The translations under genes were made by a program, and so were the position numbers. Shown piece by piece: positions 29,420 to 39,089 of a stretch of 64,000 bases of DNA (position 1 is the stretch's first letter; each line of letters opens with the position of its first letter). The notes beneath the pieces were generated by a model. That model searched no databases. It saw only the letters and a program-made list of their open reading frames with translations, and had not been told where the DNA came from. The stretch is taken from NCBI RefSeq assembly GCF_000177635.2, contig NC_014836.1, positions 353,501 to 417,500 on the forward strand, given 5' to 3'. The stretch comes from Desulfurispirillum indicum S5. Lineage in GTDB: Bacteria > Chrysiogenota > Chrysiogenetes > Chrysiogenales > Chrysiogenaceae.

Positions 29420-30066
29420 TGCGACTGATTCTTTTGGGAGCGCCGGGATCAGGCAAGGGCACTCAGGGCCCTCGCCTGGCAGACAAGCTCGCGATTCCCG
29501 TTATCTCGACAGGGGATATTCTGCGCGCTGCGGTAGCTGCGGGCAGTGAGTTGGGTGTACTTGCCAAGTCGTTCATGGATAAAGGTGAACTGGTGCCCGA
29601 TGATGTGATCATCGGAATCGTGCGCGATCGCCTAGCCCTGGATGATGCGGCAAACGGATTCATCCTTGATGGTTTTCCCCGCACGGTTGTTCAGGCGCAG
29701 GCCTTGGACGAGATGCTGAAGAATGCATTCAGCGTGCGTATCGACCACGTCCTGAACCTTGAAGTTTCTGAAACGGAACTGGTGAGTCGCCTGGCTGGTC
29801 GCCGCGTCTGTTCCGGTTGCGGTGCGACCTACCATGTAGTCGCTGCTCCTTCCCGGGTGGAGGGAATATGCGATCAGTGTGGAGGCCATGTCGTGCAGCG
29901 GGACGATGACCGCGAAGAGACGGTGCGTAAACGCATGCAGGTCTTCCAGAGTCAGACGGAGCCGCTGATCGGTTACTATGGCGGCCATAATCTTCTGCGT
30001 ACCATCCGTGCGACAGGCGATGTGGAACACATCTTCAGCGCTATCCTAACCGCCATTGGAAAATAG
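29419..30066 (+). CDS. adk: adenylate kinase (zinc-lid type)
   Basis: The 215-residue enzyme converts ATP and AMP to two ADP. It has the P-loop GAPGSGKGTQ at residues 7-16, the DGFPRT motif, and a LID domain with four cysteines (CSGC and CDQC) that bind zinc. In many genomes map follows; here the next gene is infA after a gap of about 150 bases. Confidence 0.97.
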   Translation: MRLILLGAPGSGKGTQGPRLADKLAIPVISTGDILRAAVAAGSELGVLAKSFMDKGELVPDDVIIGIVRDRLALDDAANGFILDGFPRTVVQAQALDEMLKNAFSVRIDHVLNLEVSETELVSRLAGRRVCSGCGATYHVVAAPSRVEGICDQCGGHVVQRDDDREETVRKRMQVFQSQTEPLIGYYGGHNLLRTIRATGDVEHIFSAILTAIGK

Positions 30067-30199
30067 ACTTGCATATGGCATTTGAATAGTGTACATATAG
30101 AACGTTTTGTTTCTGGTGCCGTTTTGGCGTGGCGATAATAGCGAAGCTCCTTTTGTGGAGCGCTTTAGCGACAATGACAGTCGCGCGGAGGAATTACCT

Positions 30200-30220
30200 G
30201 TGAGCAATAGAGGATGTTGA
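30200..30220 (+). CDS. six-codon leader ORF coupled to infA
   Basis: A GTG at 30200 has a full GGAGG (30187-30191) eight bases before it and encodes only MSNRGC before a TGA whose last base is the first base of the infA ATG. The strong ribosome site and TGATG junction suggest a translated mini-ORF coupled to infA. There is no further evidence that the peptide is made. Confidence 0.35.
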   Translation: MSNRGC

Positions 30221-30438
30221 TGGCGAAGGAAGGTGCGATAGAGGTTGAAGGCACGGTTGTGGAACCGCTGCCCAATGCGATGTTCCGGGTTGAACTGGAA
30301 AACGGGCATCGGGTACTGGCCCATATCTCTGGTAAGATGCGAATGCACTTTATCAAGATTCTTCCTGGCGACAAAGTGACTATAGAGCTCTCTCCCTATG
30401 ATCTGACCCGTGGGAGAATTACGTATCGTTTTAAGTAG
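30220..30438 (+). CDS. infA: translation initiation factor IF-1
   Basis: The 72-residue OB-fold protein ([36 protein letters not shown]) binds the ribosomal A site during initiation. The ATG at 30220 gives the exact family length and has AGAGG six bases upstream; an in-frame ATG at 30214 abuts that site and is less likely. Confidence 0.96.
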   Translation: MAKEGAIEVEGTVVEPLPNAMFRVELENGHRVLAHISGKMRMHFIKILPGDKVTIELSPYDLTRGRITYRFK

Positions 30439-30455
30439 TATAGGAGTGGGATGCC

Positions 30456-30569
30456 ATGAAGGTTAAGGCAAGTGTGAAGCCTTTGTGTGATAAGTGTAAG
30501 GTCATTAAACGCAAAGGCATCGTGAGGATTATCTGTGATAATCCCCGACATAAACAACGGCAAGGATAA
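30456..30569 (+). CDS. rpmJ: 50S ribosomal protein L36, zinc-binding type
   Basis: The 37-residue protein starts [15 protein letters not shown] and ends PRHKQRQG. The zinc ribbon C-x2-C (CDKC), C (IICDN) and H (PRH) are all present, so it is the C+ form. A TAGGAG site precedes the ATG. It falls between infA and rpsM, its usual place. Confidence 0.97.
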   Translation: MKVKASVKPLCDKCKVIKRKGIVRIICDNPRHKQRQG

Positions 30570-30581
30570 GCTGGAGGTAGC

Positions 30582-30944
30582 ATGGCGCGAGTTGCTGGTG
30601 TTGATTTACCAAAAAACAAACGTGTTGAGATTGGATTGACGTATATATACGGTGTTGGACGTTCCCGTTCCCGCCAGATTCTGGCCAATGTGTCCATCGA
30701 CATGGACAAGAAGGTCGGCGAGCTGTCTGAAGATGAAGTGAATACCCTGCGTAAGGCCCTCGAAGAGTACGATGTCGAAGGTGATCTGCGCAAGAATGTC
30801 TCCCTTGATATCAAGCGCCTGAAGGATCTGGGTTGTTACCGTGGCCTGCGTCACCGTTCAGGCCTGCCTGTCAGAGGACAGAACACCAAGAACAACTCAC
30901 GTACCCGCAAAGGTCCCAAGCGGACTGTGGGCAAGAAAAAGTAA
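30582..30944 (+). CDS. rpsM: 30S ribosomal protein S13
   Basis: The 120-residue protein ([48 protein letters not shown]) contacts P-site tRNA and bridges to L5. It opens the alpha set, behind TGGAGG. Confidence 0.98.
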   Translation: MARVAGVDLPKNKRVEIGLTYIYGVGRSRSRQILANVSIDMDKKVGELSEDEVNTLRKALEEYDVEGDLRKNVSLDIKRLKDLGCYRGLRHRSGLPVRGQNTKNNSRTRKGPKRTVGKKK

Positions 30945-30956
30945 GGAGTACGCTTT

Positions 30957-31340
30957 ATGGCGAAGCCTCGGACCCGTAAAAGGGAAAAGAAAAATGTACC
31001 CAAGGGTGTAGTACACATAAAAGCTTCTTTCAACAATACCCTGATCACCATAACCGACCCTCAGGGGAATGCGGTTTCCTGGAACAGCGCTGGCTCCCAG
31101 GGCTTCAAGGGCTCCAAGAAATCCACACCCTTTGCCGCCCAGGTTGCTGCAGACGTGGCAGCCAAGGCAGCTGTTGACCATGGAATGAAAGAAGTTGAAG
31201 TGGAAGTACGCGGACCGGGATCCGGCCGTGAGTCATCCATCCGCGCACTGCAGGCTGCTGGTTTGAGGATCCTGTCCATCAAGGACGTGACACCTATTCC
31301 GCATAATGGCTGCAGGCCACCGAAACGTAGAAGAGTGTAA
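30957..31340 (+). CDS. rpsK: 30S ribosomal protein S11
   Basis: The 127-residue protein ([43 protein letters not shown]) lies on the platform near the mRNA exit. Its C-terminal [13 protein letters not shown] is the conserved end of the family. Confidence 0.98.
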   Translation: MAKPRTRKREKKNVPKGVVHIKASFNNTLITITDPQGNAVSWNSAGSQGFKGSKKSTPFAAQVAADVAAKAAVDHGMKEVEVEVRGPGSGRESSIRALQAAGLRILSIKDVTPIPHNGCRPPKRRRV

Positions 31341-31350
31341 GGGGGAAGCA

Positions 31351-31977
31351 TTGGCTCGATATACTGGCCCAGTCTGCCGCATGTGCCGACGGGAAAATCA
31401 AAAACTCTATCTGAAGGGGCTGCGTTGCGAAACCAGCAAATGTGCATTTGAGCGACGCGCCTACGCGCCGGGCAGCCATGGTCAACGCCGCGGAAAGCCC
31501 AGTGACTACGCCATTCAGCTGCGCGAAAAGCAAAAGGTTCGCCGCACCTACGGTCTGCTGGAAACACAATTCCGCCGTACCTTTGACAAAGCGGTTCGCA
31601 TGAAGGGTGTTACCGGCAGCAATCTGCTGACCCTGCTGGAGCTGCGTTTCGATAACGTGGTGTATCGTCTTGGCCTCGGCGTCAGCCGCTCCCAGTCCCG
31701 CCAGCTGATCACACACGGTCACTTTCTGCTCAACGGCAAGAAAGCCAATATTCCCTCTATCCAGCTGCGTGCTGGTGACGTGATTTCGCTGCGTGAAAAG
31801 TCTGCCAATCTTGATGTGGTCAGAGGAAGCGTTGAAGCAGGTCCCAGCCGTACTGTTCCCCAGTGGCTGGAGTTTGATGCGGAAAAGCTTACCGGCAAAG
31901 TCAAGCAGCTGCCTGTACGCGAAGATGTCACAGAGCCTGTGACAGAAAACCTGATTGTCGAACTGTACAGTAGGTAA
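31351..31977 (+). CDS. rpsD: 30S ribosomal protein S4
   Basis: The 208-residue primary 16S-binding protein starts at TTG 31351 (ARYTGPVCRMCRRENQK), with GGGGGAAG upstream; a longer reading overlaps rpsK. Four cysteines near the N-terminus (CRMC, then LRCETSKC) form the zinc site of the C+ type. The S4 RNA-binding domain spans about 95-155. Confidence 0.96.
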   Translation: MARYTGPVCRMCRRENQKLYLKGLRCETSKCAFERRAYAPGSHGQRRGKPSDYAIQLREKQKVRRTYGLLETQFRRTFDKAVRMKGVTGSNLLTLLELRFDNVVYRLGLGVSRSQSRQLITHGHFLLNGKKANIPSIQLRAGDVISLREKSANLDVVRGSVEAGPSRTVPQWLEFDAEKLTGKVKQLPVREDVTEPVTENLIVELYSR

Positions 31978-32015
31978 TCACAACGAACACAACAGCGAGT
32001 GGGGCCTGATATATT

Positions 32016-33080
32016 ATGATGATGAACTGGAATGAAGTCATACGCCCAAGAGCCTTGGTATGTGATACCAAAACTGCGACGGATTCATACGGGAAGTTTA
32101 TTGCGGAACCCCTTGAGCGCGGTTTCGGAATAACTCTAGGCAACGCGCTGCGCCGTGTACTGCTCTCCAGCCTTGAAGGGGCGGCGGTAACGGCCATTCG
32201 CATTGATAACGTCCTGCATGAGTTTTCTACGGTTTCTGGTGTGGTGGAAGATGTGACGGATATCATCCTGAACGTGAAACAGCTGCGCTTCAAACTGTTG
32301 AGTCCCGGCGAAAAGGTGCTGACCCTGAAGGCCAGCTCTGTTGGCCCCGTCACCGCGGCATCCCTTGAGTGCCCACCTGATGTGAAGGTGCTCAACAGCG
32401 ATTGTGTGATTGCCACCCTGGGCCGTGAAGATGCGGAGCTCAACATGGAGCTGCGCGTTGACATCGGACGGGCGTACCGTTTGGCTGAAGAGAACAAGAA
32501 AGCGGACGATGTGATTGACATGATCCCGGTGGACTCCCTGTTCAATCCGGTGGTCAAGGTGAATTACACGGTCGAGCAGGCGCGGGTTGTTCAGGACACA
32601 AACTTCGATAAGCTCATTCTCGAGGTGTGGACTGACGGCAGCGTGAAGCCTGAGGATGCAGTGGCCTTTGCCGCCAAGATCATCAAGGATCAGCTGGCCA
32701 TCTTTATTAACTTTGAAGATGTGGAAGAGCCGGTGGCACTGGAAAGCGTTGAAGATGGCAGCGAGGAGCTGTTTGCGCTTCTGAGCAAATCCGTTGAGGA
32801 GCTGGAGCTGAGTGTCCGATCCTACAACTGCCTGAACAATATCGATATCCGCACGATTGCCGACCTGGTGGCGCGCTCTGAGAACGAGCTGCTGAAAACC
32901 AAGAATTTCGGCAAAAAGTCGTTGCTGGAAATCAAGGAAATCCTCAAAGAGATGAACCTGACCCTGGGAATGGATCTTGATGCCCTGGGTTATCAACCGG
33001 TTGTCGCCGCTGAGTCTGGTGATGAGCAGGACAGTGACGATGAAACCGTGGAAGAAACCGAAGAAAGTACACGAGGTTAA
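32016..33080 (+). CDS. rpoA: RNA polymerase alpha subunit
   Basis: The 354-residue protein has the N-terminal assembly domain ([32 protein letters not shown]), a linker near residue 240, and a C-terminal domain ([31 protein letters not shown]) that binds UP elements and activators. An acidic tail of about 25 residues ([17 protein letters not shown]) extends it beyond E. coli length. Three tandem ATGs begin the frame. Confidence 0.97.
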   Translation: MMMNWNEVIRPRALVCDTKTATDSYGKFIAEPLERGFGITLGNALRRVLLSSLEGAAVTAIRIDNVLHEFSTVSGVVEDVTDIILNVKQLRFKLLSPGEKVLTLKASSVGPVTAASLECPPDVKVLNSDCVIATLGREDAELNMELRVDIGRAYRLAEENKKADDVIDMIPVDSLFNPVVKVNYTVEQARVVQDTNFDKLILEVWTDGSVKPEDAVAFAAKIIKDQLAIFINFEDVEEPVALESVEDGSEELFALLSKSVEELELSVRSYNCLNNIDIRTIADLVARSENELLKTKNFGKKSLLEIKEILKEMNLTLGMDLDALGYQPVVAAESGDEQDSDDETVEETEESTRG

Positions 33081-33082
33081 TC

Positions 33083-33502
33083 ATGCGTCACAATAACGGT
33101 TACAAAAAACTCGGGCGTAACAGTTCGCACCGCAAGGCGATGATGAGAAATCTGGCCTCCAGCCTGATTCTCCATGGTCGCATTGAGACCACCCTGGCTC
33201 GCGCCAAGGCGATTCGTCCTTATGTGGAAAAGCTTATCACACTTGGAAAAAAAGGCGATCTTCACGCGCGTCGCGTCGTGCTGAGCCGTGTTCCCAACAA
33301 GAATGTTGTCGGAACGCTTTTCCATGAAGTGGCTCCGCGCTTCAACGAGCGTGCTGGTGGCTATACGCGAATCTACAAGACGGGATATCGCGCCGGGGAC
33401 AATGCTCCCATGGCGATCATTGAGCTGGTGGAAGGTGCAGACACCACTGAGCTGCAAGTCAACCAAGGGCAAGGCGAGCAGGAAACTTCTGCAGCTGAAT
33501 AA
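33083..33502 (+). CDS. rplQ: 50S ribosomal protein L17
   Basis: The 139-residue protein ([29 protein letters not shown]) is the last gene of the alpha set, two bases after rpoA. The C-terminal 20 residues are acidic and variable. A terminator follows. Confidence 0.97.
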   Translation: MRHNNGYKKLGRNSSHRKAMMRNLASSLILHGRIETTLARAKAIRPYVEKLITLGKKGDLHARRVVLSRVPNKNVVGTLFHEVAPRFNERAGGYTRIYKTGYRAGDNAPMAIIELVEGADTTELQVNQGQGEQETSAAE

Positions 33503-33525
33503 TCGCCTCTTGTAAACGAGAAGCG

Positions 33526-33560
33526 GGCATTGTACTTTTTACGGGTGCAATGCCTTTTTT
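33526..33560 (+). terminator. intrinsic terminator of the ribosomal operon
   Basis: A 7-bp stem (33526-33532 with 33548-33554) is followed by six T at 33555-33560, 24 bases after the rplQ stop. It ends the long operon before serA. Confidence 0.8.
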
Positions 33561-33599
33561 CGTTCTCTGCGAACGTCACTATTACTCAGGAGTACCACA

Positions 33600-35234
33600 T
33601 TGGAACAGCAATTCAACGTACTGGTATCTGATGATATATCTGAAAAGGGTATCGAGCTGCTGGAACAGGAGCCGGGCATCCATGTTGACGTGAAGACCAA
33701 GCTGACCCGCGAGGAGCTTTACGCCATTATCGCCAATTACGATGGTCTGGTGACGCGCAGCATGACCACCGTGGACCAGGAGCTGCTTGACCATACATCG
33801 GGACGCTTGCGCGTAGTGGGTCGAGCCGGGGTTGGGCTGGATAATGTTGATGTGGAAGCCGCTTCCAAGAAGGGTATTGTGGTACTGAATACGCCAACCG
33901 GAAACACTCTGGCGGCCACGGAACACACCATGGCCATGCTGCTGGCAGCGTGCCGCATGATTCCCAAGGCCCATAACACCCTGGTTGGAGGCAAATGGGA
34001 TCGTAAAAGCTTCATGGGATTTGAGCTCTACAAGCGAAAGCTTGGAGTTATCGGTCTTGGTCGCATTGGCAGCCAGGTTGCGCGCCGCGCCCGTGGCTTT
34101 GAGATGGATGTTTACGCCTATGATCCCTATATCCTCAAGGACAAGGCTGAGGCGCTGGGTGTGAAGCTGTTGGGCAGTCTTGATGAACTGCTGCGGACGG
34201 TGGATGTTATCACCCTGCATACTCCCCGAACGCCCGAGACGCTTGGCATGATCGGCAAGCGTGAGCTGGAGCTTCTGCCCGATGGCGCTATTGTGGTCAA
34301 TGTGGCCCGGGGCGGATTGATCAATGAAAAGGATCTCCACGATGCCCTGAAGTCCGGCAAACTGCGTGCTGCGGCTGTGGATGTATTTGATAAGGAACCC
34401 GCCACGGATAATATTCTGTTGGGACTTGATAATGTGATCGTCACCCCCCACCTGGGAGCGAATACCGATGCCAGCCAGATCAACGTGGCGGTCATGGTGG
34501 CTCAGCAGGTGATCAACGTGCTGAAGGACAGAGATTATGAAGGCGCGGTGAATATTCCCTCGGTACTCACCAAGCTGGCCGATGACTTCCGCGTCTACTT
34601 CGAGCTGGCGGAAAAAATGGGCAAGGTACTCGGCAGCATGATCGGCGAAGCCATTGAGGAGTGCTCCATTGTGTATCGCGGCAGCCTCTTTGATCGTGAG
34701 TTCGGCCCCCGCTCCTTTGACGTGCCACTGAACCTGATGCCCTTTTCTGTCGCAGCCCTCAAGGGAATTCTGGAGCCGAAGATGCAGGAGGGCGTCAGTT
34801 ATATTTCCGCACCCTATATCATGCGGGAGCGCGGTGTCGCCATAGAAGAGAAGAAGATCTCCCAGAGTCGCGACTATCTTTCCAGCGTGGAAATCATCGT
34901 CAAGACAGAGAACTCCACCCGTTCCATTGTGGGTACCGTATTTGAAAACGCCATGGCACGGGTTATCCGCCTTGACGAATACGATGTGGACTTCAACCCC
35001 GAAGCGCCCATGCTGATCTTCAAAAATCAGGATCGCAATGGTTTGATTGGAGAGGTGGCAACGCTGCTGGGTGAGGCCGGTATCAATATTTCCCACTTTG
35101 CCCTGAACCGCCACCCCCGTGGAGAGACAGCGCTTGGTGTTGTGAATACCGGAGTGGCCGTATCCGCAGAACTGCTTACTCGTCTGAACCGTGTTCCGGG
35201 AATCATGAATGCCTGGGTAATACGCAGCCGCTGA
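33600..35234 (+). CDS. serA: D-3-phosphoglycerate dehydrogenase
   Basis: The 544-residue enzyme makes 3-phosphohydroxypyruvate, the first step of serine synthesis. It has the NAD fold (LGVIGLGRIGSQVARRARGF near residue 143), catalytic regions NVARGGLINE and VTPHLGANTDASQ, a middle allosteric-type domain and a C-terminal ACT domain (NGLIGEVATLLGEAGINISHFALNR), the long type I form. The start is TTG at 33600 with CAGGAG ten bases upstream. It is followed two bases later by ribF. Confidence 0.96.
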   Translation: MEQQFNVLVSDDISEKGIELLEQEPGIHVDVKTKLTREELYAIIANYDGLVTRSMTTVDQELLDHTSGRLRVVGRAGVGLDNVDVEAASKKGIVVLNTPTGNTLAATEHTMAMLLAACRMIPKAHNTLVGGKWDRKSFMGFELYKRKLGVIGLGRIGSQVARRARGFEMDVYAYDPYILKDKAEALGVKLLGSLDELLRTVDVITLHTPRTPETLGMIGKRELELLPDGAIVVNVARGGLINEKDLHDALKSGKLRAAAVDVFDKEPATDNILLGLDNVIVTPHLGANTDASQINVAVMVAQQVINVLKDRDYEGAVNIPSVLTKLADDFRVYFELAEKMGKVLGSMIGEAIEECSIVYRGSLFDREFGPRSFDVPLNLMPFSVAALKGILEPKMQEGVSYISAPYIMRERGVAIEEKKISQSRDYLSSVEIIVKTENSTRSIVGTVFENAMARVIRLDEYDVDFNPEAPMLIFKNQDRNGLIGEVATLLGEAGINISHFALNRHPRGETALGVVNTGVAVSAELLTRLNRVPGIMNAWVIRSR

Positions 35235-35236
35235 TC

Positions 35237-36175
35237 ATGGAAGTTTACACAAGCATTGATCAGGTACCGCCGGGGCGTTATCAGTGCCCGGTGCTCACCA
35301 TCGGGAATTTTGACGGAGTGCACCTCGGGCACCGTCGTGTTTTTGAGCGGCTGCTGGCCAGTGCCGATGAGACCGGCAGCCCTGCGCTGTGTCTGAGTTT
35401 CGACCCCCACCCGCTGAAAGTCCTTGGCCGACGTGACCTCAAACTCCTTATTTCCCGTGAGGAGAAGATCCAGGTTATCCGCTCCCTGGGCGTGAACGGC
35501 CTGATCCTGCACCCCTTTGACATGGATTTTGCTGCCCTTGAACCGCAGCGCTTTGTGGAACAGGTGCTGCTGGAGAAGCTGGGTATCCGCAAGCTGGTGG
35601 TCGGTTACGACTATGCCTTTGGCAGAAACCGCGCCGGTGATCACCATTTTTTCCGGCATTTGCGGCAACAGGGGCTGCTTGATGTGGAAATAGTGGAACC
35701 GGTGAGCGTGGATGGGACCATTGTCAGCTCTTCGCTGATCCGGCAACTGGTGCAGGATGGCGACATGTCTGCCGTGGCCAGGTACCTGGGGCGTCCCTAT
35801 TGCCTCTCGGGCACCGTGGTTGAGGGGGACATGCGCGGCAAGAAGATCGGGTTTCCCACGGCAAATCTCGCCTATATTCAGGAGATTCTGCCCCCCACTG
35901 GGGTCTATGCCACTGTGGCCAGGGTCGGCAACAAGTCATTTGTGGCGTTGACCAATATCGGGTATAATCCTACTTTTGTGGAGCGTCGAGTTGTTTCCGT
36001 GGAAACCCATATCCTTGATTTTTCACGAAACCTGTACGGATTTCCCCTGGAGTTGCTTTTCCTGGAACGCATTCGGGGAGAGGTGAAGTTTGCCTCCGCA
36101 CAGGACCTGATCGCTCAGATCCACAAGGATATTGAACACACACGACAGCGCATTGACTCCCACAAACACCCATGA
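35237..36175 (+). CDS. ribF: bifunctional riboflavin kinase / FAD synthetase
   Basis: The 312-residue enzyme turns riboflavin into FMN and FAD. The N-terminal adenylyltransferase half has GNFDGVHLGHRRVF near residue 23 and SSSLIRQLVQDGD; the C-terminal kinase half has GDMRGKKIGFPTANL and LLFLERIRGEVKF. It lies two bases after serA, and its stop precedes the chemotaxis gene by 14 bases. Confidence 0.96.
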   Translation: MEVYTSIDQVPPGRYQCPVLTIGNFDGVHLGHRRVFERLLASADETGSPALCLSFDPHPLKVLGRRDLKLLISREEKIQVIRSLGVNGLILHPFDMDFAALEPQRFVEQVLLEKLGIRKLVVGYDYAFGRNRAGDHHFFRHLRQQGLLDVEIVEPVSVDGTIVSSSLIRQLVQDGDMSAVARYLGRPYCLSGTVVEGDMRGKKIGFPTANLAYIQEILPPTGVYATVARVGNKSFVALTNIGYNPTFVERRVVSVETHILDFSRNLYGFPLELLFLERIRGEVKFASAQDLIAQIHKDIEHTRQRIDSHKHP

Positions 36176-36189
36176 CTGGAGGACGCCCC

Positions 36190-37164
36190 ATGCCGGACGC
36201 CAAGCGAACTGAAAACTACCGTGGTGACCATATTCCCAAGCGCCCCCTGGAAGTACTTGAATTTATTATTCAAAGTCAGGAAAAGGGCGTCCTGGTTGAG
36301 AAGTCCTTTGCCATAAACGTCATTCGCGTCAAGGAGATTATCAAGCGTCCACGGGTGACGAAAATCATTGAATCCGGAACCAACGTGCTGGGTGTCTTCC
36401 ACCTGCGTGAAGACCTGATTCCCCTGGTTGACCTGCCTGGCTGGCTGGGCCTGGAAAGCGAAAAGCCCGGTGACGTGGTTATCGTGACGGACCTTGGCGA
36501 TAATCTCAACGGCTTTGTGGTTCACAGCATCAAGAAAATCCACCATCTCAGCTGGGATAATGTCAAGGTTCCCGACAAGATCGACCGCAACCAGTCGGAG
36601 TTTATTGCCGGTATTATCAGCACCGAAGGCCGCCTGATCATGATGCTGGACTTTGAAACCATCTTTGCGGAACTCTCCCAGAGTGAAATCAAATATGATA
36701 TCTCCCGCTTTGAACCCATGTACTTTGCCAAGCGTGAAGAGCACACGATCATGGTCGTGGATGACTCCGTTTTCTCCCGCAACTATGCTCAGCGGGTGTT
36801 CACGACCATCGGTTATCAGGTCGTCACTGCCGCCAATGGGGTGGAAGCCCTTGACATGCTGCGGGGCGGTACCCGGGTTGACTTTATCTTTACGGACCTG
36901 GAAATGCCTCAGATGGATGGCGGCGAACTCCTGGCCACCGTGCGCCATGATCGCGATATCGAGGATATTCCCGGGCTGATTGCCACTTCACTCACCAATC
37001 TGGTCACCCTGCAGGAGCAGCAGGATGAAAGCCAGCGCGCCGGTCAGCCGAAAATCCTCGCCAAGAAAGACATGTTCACCATTATTGAAACCATAGATGA
37101 CGCCCTGGGCGTCGATCCCAACGAACTGCCCAGCCAGTGGGACTCCTATGGCAAGGAAGGCTGA
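36190..37164 (+). CDS. cheV: CheV-type chemotaxis coupling protein (CheW-REC)
   Basis: The 324-residue product joins a CheW-like domain (residues about 30-175: FAINVIRVKEIIKRP, FHLREDLIPLVDLPGWLG, EFIAGIISTEGRLIMMLDFE) to a receiver domain (about 195-310: IMVVDDSVFSRNYAQRVF, phosphoryl site in DFIFTDLEMPQMDG, lysine in ILAKKD). CheV couples receptors to CheA and buffers phosphoryl flow. The ATG at 36190 has GGAGG ten bases upstream and is preferred to one overlapping the ribF stop. No other chemotaxis gene is nearby. Confidence 0.9.
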   Translation: MPDAKRTENYRGDHIPKRPLEVLEFIIQSQEKGVLVEKSFAINVIRVKEIIKRPRVTKIIESGTNVLGVFHLREDLIPLVDLPGWLGLESEKPGDVVIVTDLGDNLNGFVVHSIKKIHHLSWDNVKVPDKIDRNQSEFIAGIISTEGRLIMMLDFETIFAELSQSEIKYDISRFEPMYFAKREEHTIMVVDDSVFSRNYAQRVFTTIGYQVVTAANGVEALDMLRGGTRVDFIFTDLEMPQMDGGELLATVRHDRDIEDIPGLIATSLTNLVTLQEQQDESQRAGQPKILAKKDMFTIIETIDDALGVDPNELPSQWDSYGKEG

Positions 37165-37196
37165 GAGCCGTTTTAATTGTTGATACCTCAACCTCG

Positions 37197-37235
37197 CGCC
37201 TGTACTTTTCTGGCAGCAGCCAGTGGGTGCAGGCG
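37197..37235 (+). promoter_or_regulatory. nested hairpin in the cheV-prfC gap
   Basis: CGCCTG (37197-37202) pairs with CAGGCG (37230-37235), and inside it CTGGC (37210-37214) pairs with GCCAG (37219-37223) around an AGCA loop. It lies 65 bases before the prfC start and lacks a T run. The 135-base gap shows nothing else clear. Confidence 0.35.
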
Positions 37236-37299
37236 TACTGCATTGCACCATAACCGTTTTGGAAATACTTTTCATCAGGCAACCTGCCAAGGAGTAACC

Positions 37300-38880
37300 G
37301 TGTCACGCCTTTCCACTGAAATCCAAAAGCGCCGTACCTTTGGCATCATCTCCCATCCCGACGCCGGGAAAACCACCCTCACCGAAAAACTCCTGCTCTT
37401 CGGCGGTGCCATTCAGATGGCTGGAACCGTCAAATCCCGCAAATCCGACCGCCACGCCACCAGCGACTGGATGGCCATAGAAAAGGAGCGCGGCATTTCC
37501 GTGACTTCATCGGTTATGAAGTTCCACTACCGCGACTTCGACGTCAACCTGCTGGACACCCCCGGCCACAAGGACTTCTCCGAAGACACCTACCGCGTGC
37601 TGACCGCCGTGGACAGCGCCATGATGGTCATCGACAGCGCCAAAGGCGTGGAGGCCCAGACCGAAAAGCTCATGGAAGTGTGCCGCATGCGCAACACGCC
37701 CATCATCACCTTTATCAATAAGTTGGACCGCGAAGGCATGGACCCGCTGGATATCATGGCTGACATAGAAAACAAGCTGCAGGTGGAGTGCGTTCCCATG
37801 ACCTGGCCCATTGGCATGGGCAAACGCTTTCGCGGCGTCTACGACCGCTATCGACGCCAGATTCAGCTCTTTACCGCAGGCAAGGCCATGCGCGGTGACG
37901 AAAAGGGCATCCTGATCAATGACCTGAATGACCCTCGCCTGGATGAAATTCTGGGCAGCCAGGCCGATGAGCTGCGCGCTGAGCTGGAACTGCTGGAAGC
38001 CTCTTCACCCCTGGAACGGGAGGAGTTCCTCAAGGGCAGCCAGACCCCCGTCTTCTTCGGCAGCGCCATCAATAACTTCGGCGTGCGCGAACTGCTGGAC
38101 GCCTTCGTGGAAATGGCCCCGGCCCCCGGACCTCGCGAGACCGTGCAGCGCATGGTTGAACCCGCCGAAGAGGACTTCTCCGGCTTTGTGTTCAAGATCC
38201 AGGCCAACATGGACCCGGCCCACCGCGACCGCATCGCCTTTCTGCGCATCTGTTCCGGCACCTTCACCCGTGGCATGAAAGTGCGCCACCACCGCATTGG
38301 CAAGGATGTGACCATCTCCAACGCCACCATCTTCATGGCCCAGGATCGCACCGGCGTCGAAGAAGCCTTCCCCGGTGATATCATCGGCCTGCACAACCAT
38401 GGCACCATCAAGATCGGCGATACCTTTACCGCCAAGGAACTCCTGCAGTTCACCGGCATCCCCAACTTCGCCCCCGAAATCTTCCAGAAAGTCGTGCTGC
38501 GCGACCCCCTGCGCTCCAAGCAGCTGCAAAAAGGCCTGCTGCAGCTTTCGGAAGAAGGGGCCGTGCAGGTTTTCCGCCCCCTTATGGGGAATGAAATTAT
38601 CCTGGGAGCCGTGGGCGTTCTGCAGTTCGACGTCACCATGGCCCGCCTGAAAAACGAATACAACGTGGATGCCATCTACCAGCCCGCCCAGTACTTCACC
38701 GCCCGCTGGATCGACGGCGAAAAGAAGCAGCTGGCCGAGTTTGAGAAAAAGCTGCGCGCCAATCTCTTCCACGACGCCGAAGATCACCTCACCTACCTGG
38801 CCCCCAACAAGTGGAACCTGGACTACGTCATGGAACAGTGGCCCGACATACACTTCCTGAAGACCCGGGAGCATGGCTGA
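37300..38880 (+). CDS. prfC: peptide chain release factor 3
   Basis: The 526-residue GTPase removes RF1/RF2 from the ribosome after termination. G motifs are [15 protein letters not shown] near residue 20, [14 protein letters not shown] and NKLDRE. The GTG at 37300 follows AAGGAG by seven bases and gives the E. coli-like N-terminus [13 protein letters not shown]. Codon use is richer in C than in its neighbours, but the gene is intact. Confidence 0.95.
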   Translation: MSRLSTEIQKRRTFGIISHPDAGKTTLTEKLLLFGGAIQMAGTVKSRKSDRHATSDWMAIEKERGISVTSSVMKFHYRDFDVNLLDTPGHKDFSEDTYRVLTAVDSAMMVIDSAKGVEAQTEKLMEVCRMRNTPIITFINKLDREGMDPLDIMADIENKLQVECVPMTWPIGMGKRFRGVYDRYRRQIQLFTAGKAMRGDEKGILINDLNDPRLDEILGSQADELRAELELLEASSPLEREEFLKGSQTPVFFGSAINNFGVRELLDAFVEMAPAPGPRETVQRMVEPAEEDFSGFVFKIQANMDPAHRDRIAFLRICSGTFTRGMKVRHHRIGKDVTISNATIFMAQDRTGVEEAFPGDIIGLHNHGTIKIGDTFTAKELLQFTGIPNFAPEIFQKVVLRDPLRSKQLQKGLLQLSEEGAVQVFRPLMGNEIILGAVGVLQFDVTMARLKNEYNVDAIYQPAQYFTARWIDGEKKQLAEFEKKLRANLFHDAEDHLTYLAPNKWNLDYVMEQWPDIHFLKTREHG

Positions 38881-39001
38881 GGGCAATACCAGGGTTTTCA
38901 GAAGCTGGCAGGAACGAGTATTCTCCAGAGAGTGCAAAGGCATCATTGCGGGAATTTCGTTCAGATTTCCCCTTGTTCCATAATCGTGCCCAAAATTTAT
39001 A

Positions 39002-39077
39002 GCAGCTTATGAGTTGCTTTATCAGTAAAAGCAATATATAAGCTTCTTTATGAGGCCATAGGCAACTTATATATTGC
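39002..39077 (+). promoter_or_regulatory. three related 16-bp operator-like sites before hipB
   Basis: GCAGCTTATGAGTTGC (39002-39017), GCAATATATAAGCTTC (39031-39046) and GCAACTTATATATTGC (39062-39077) are variants of one partly palindromic 16-mer; the third is nearly the reverse complement of the second. Spacings of 29 and 31 bases put them on the same DNA face. They sit in an AT-rich stretch just before the antitoxin gene, as expected for autoregulation. Confidence 0.6.
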
Positions 39078-39089
39078 AGGGTGCACGGT

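Noticed and set aside
33582-35114. Long open frame antisense to serA, and similar ones opposite arrA, the kinase genes and leuC
   Set aside because: Each lies fully over a gene with clear domains on the other strand and shows no motif or ribosome site.
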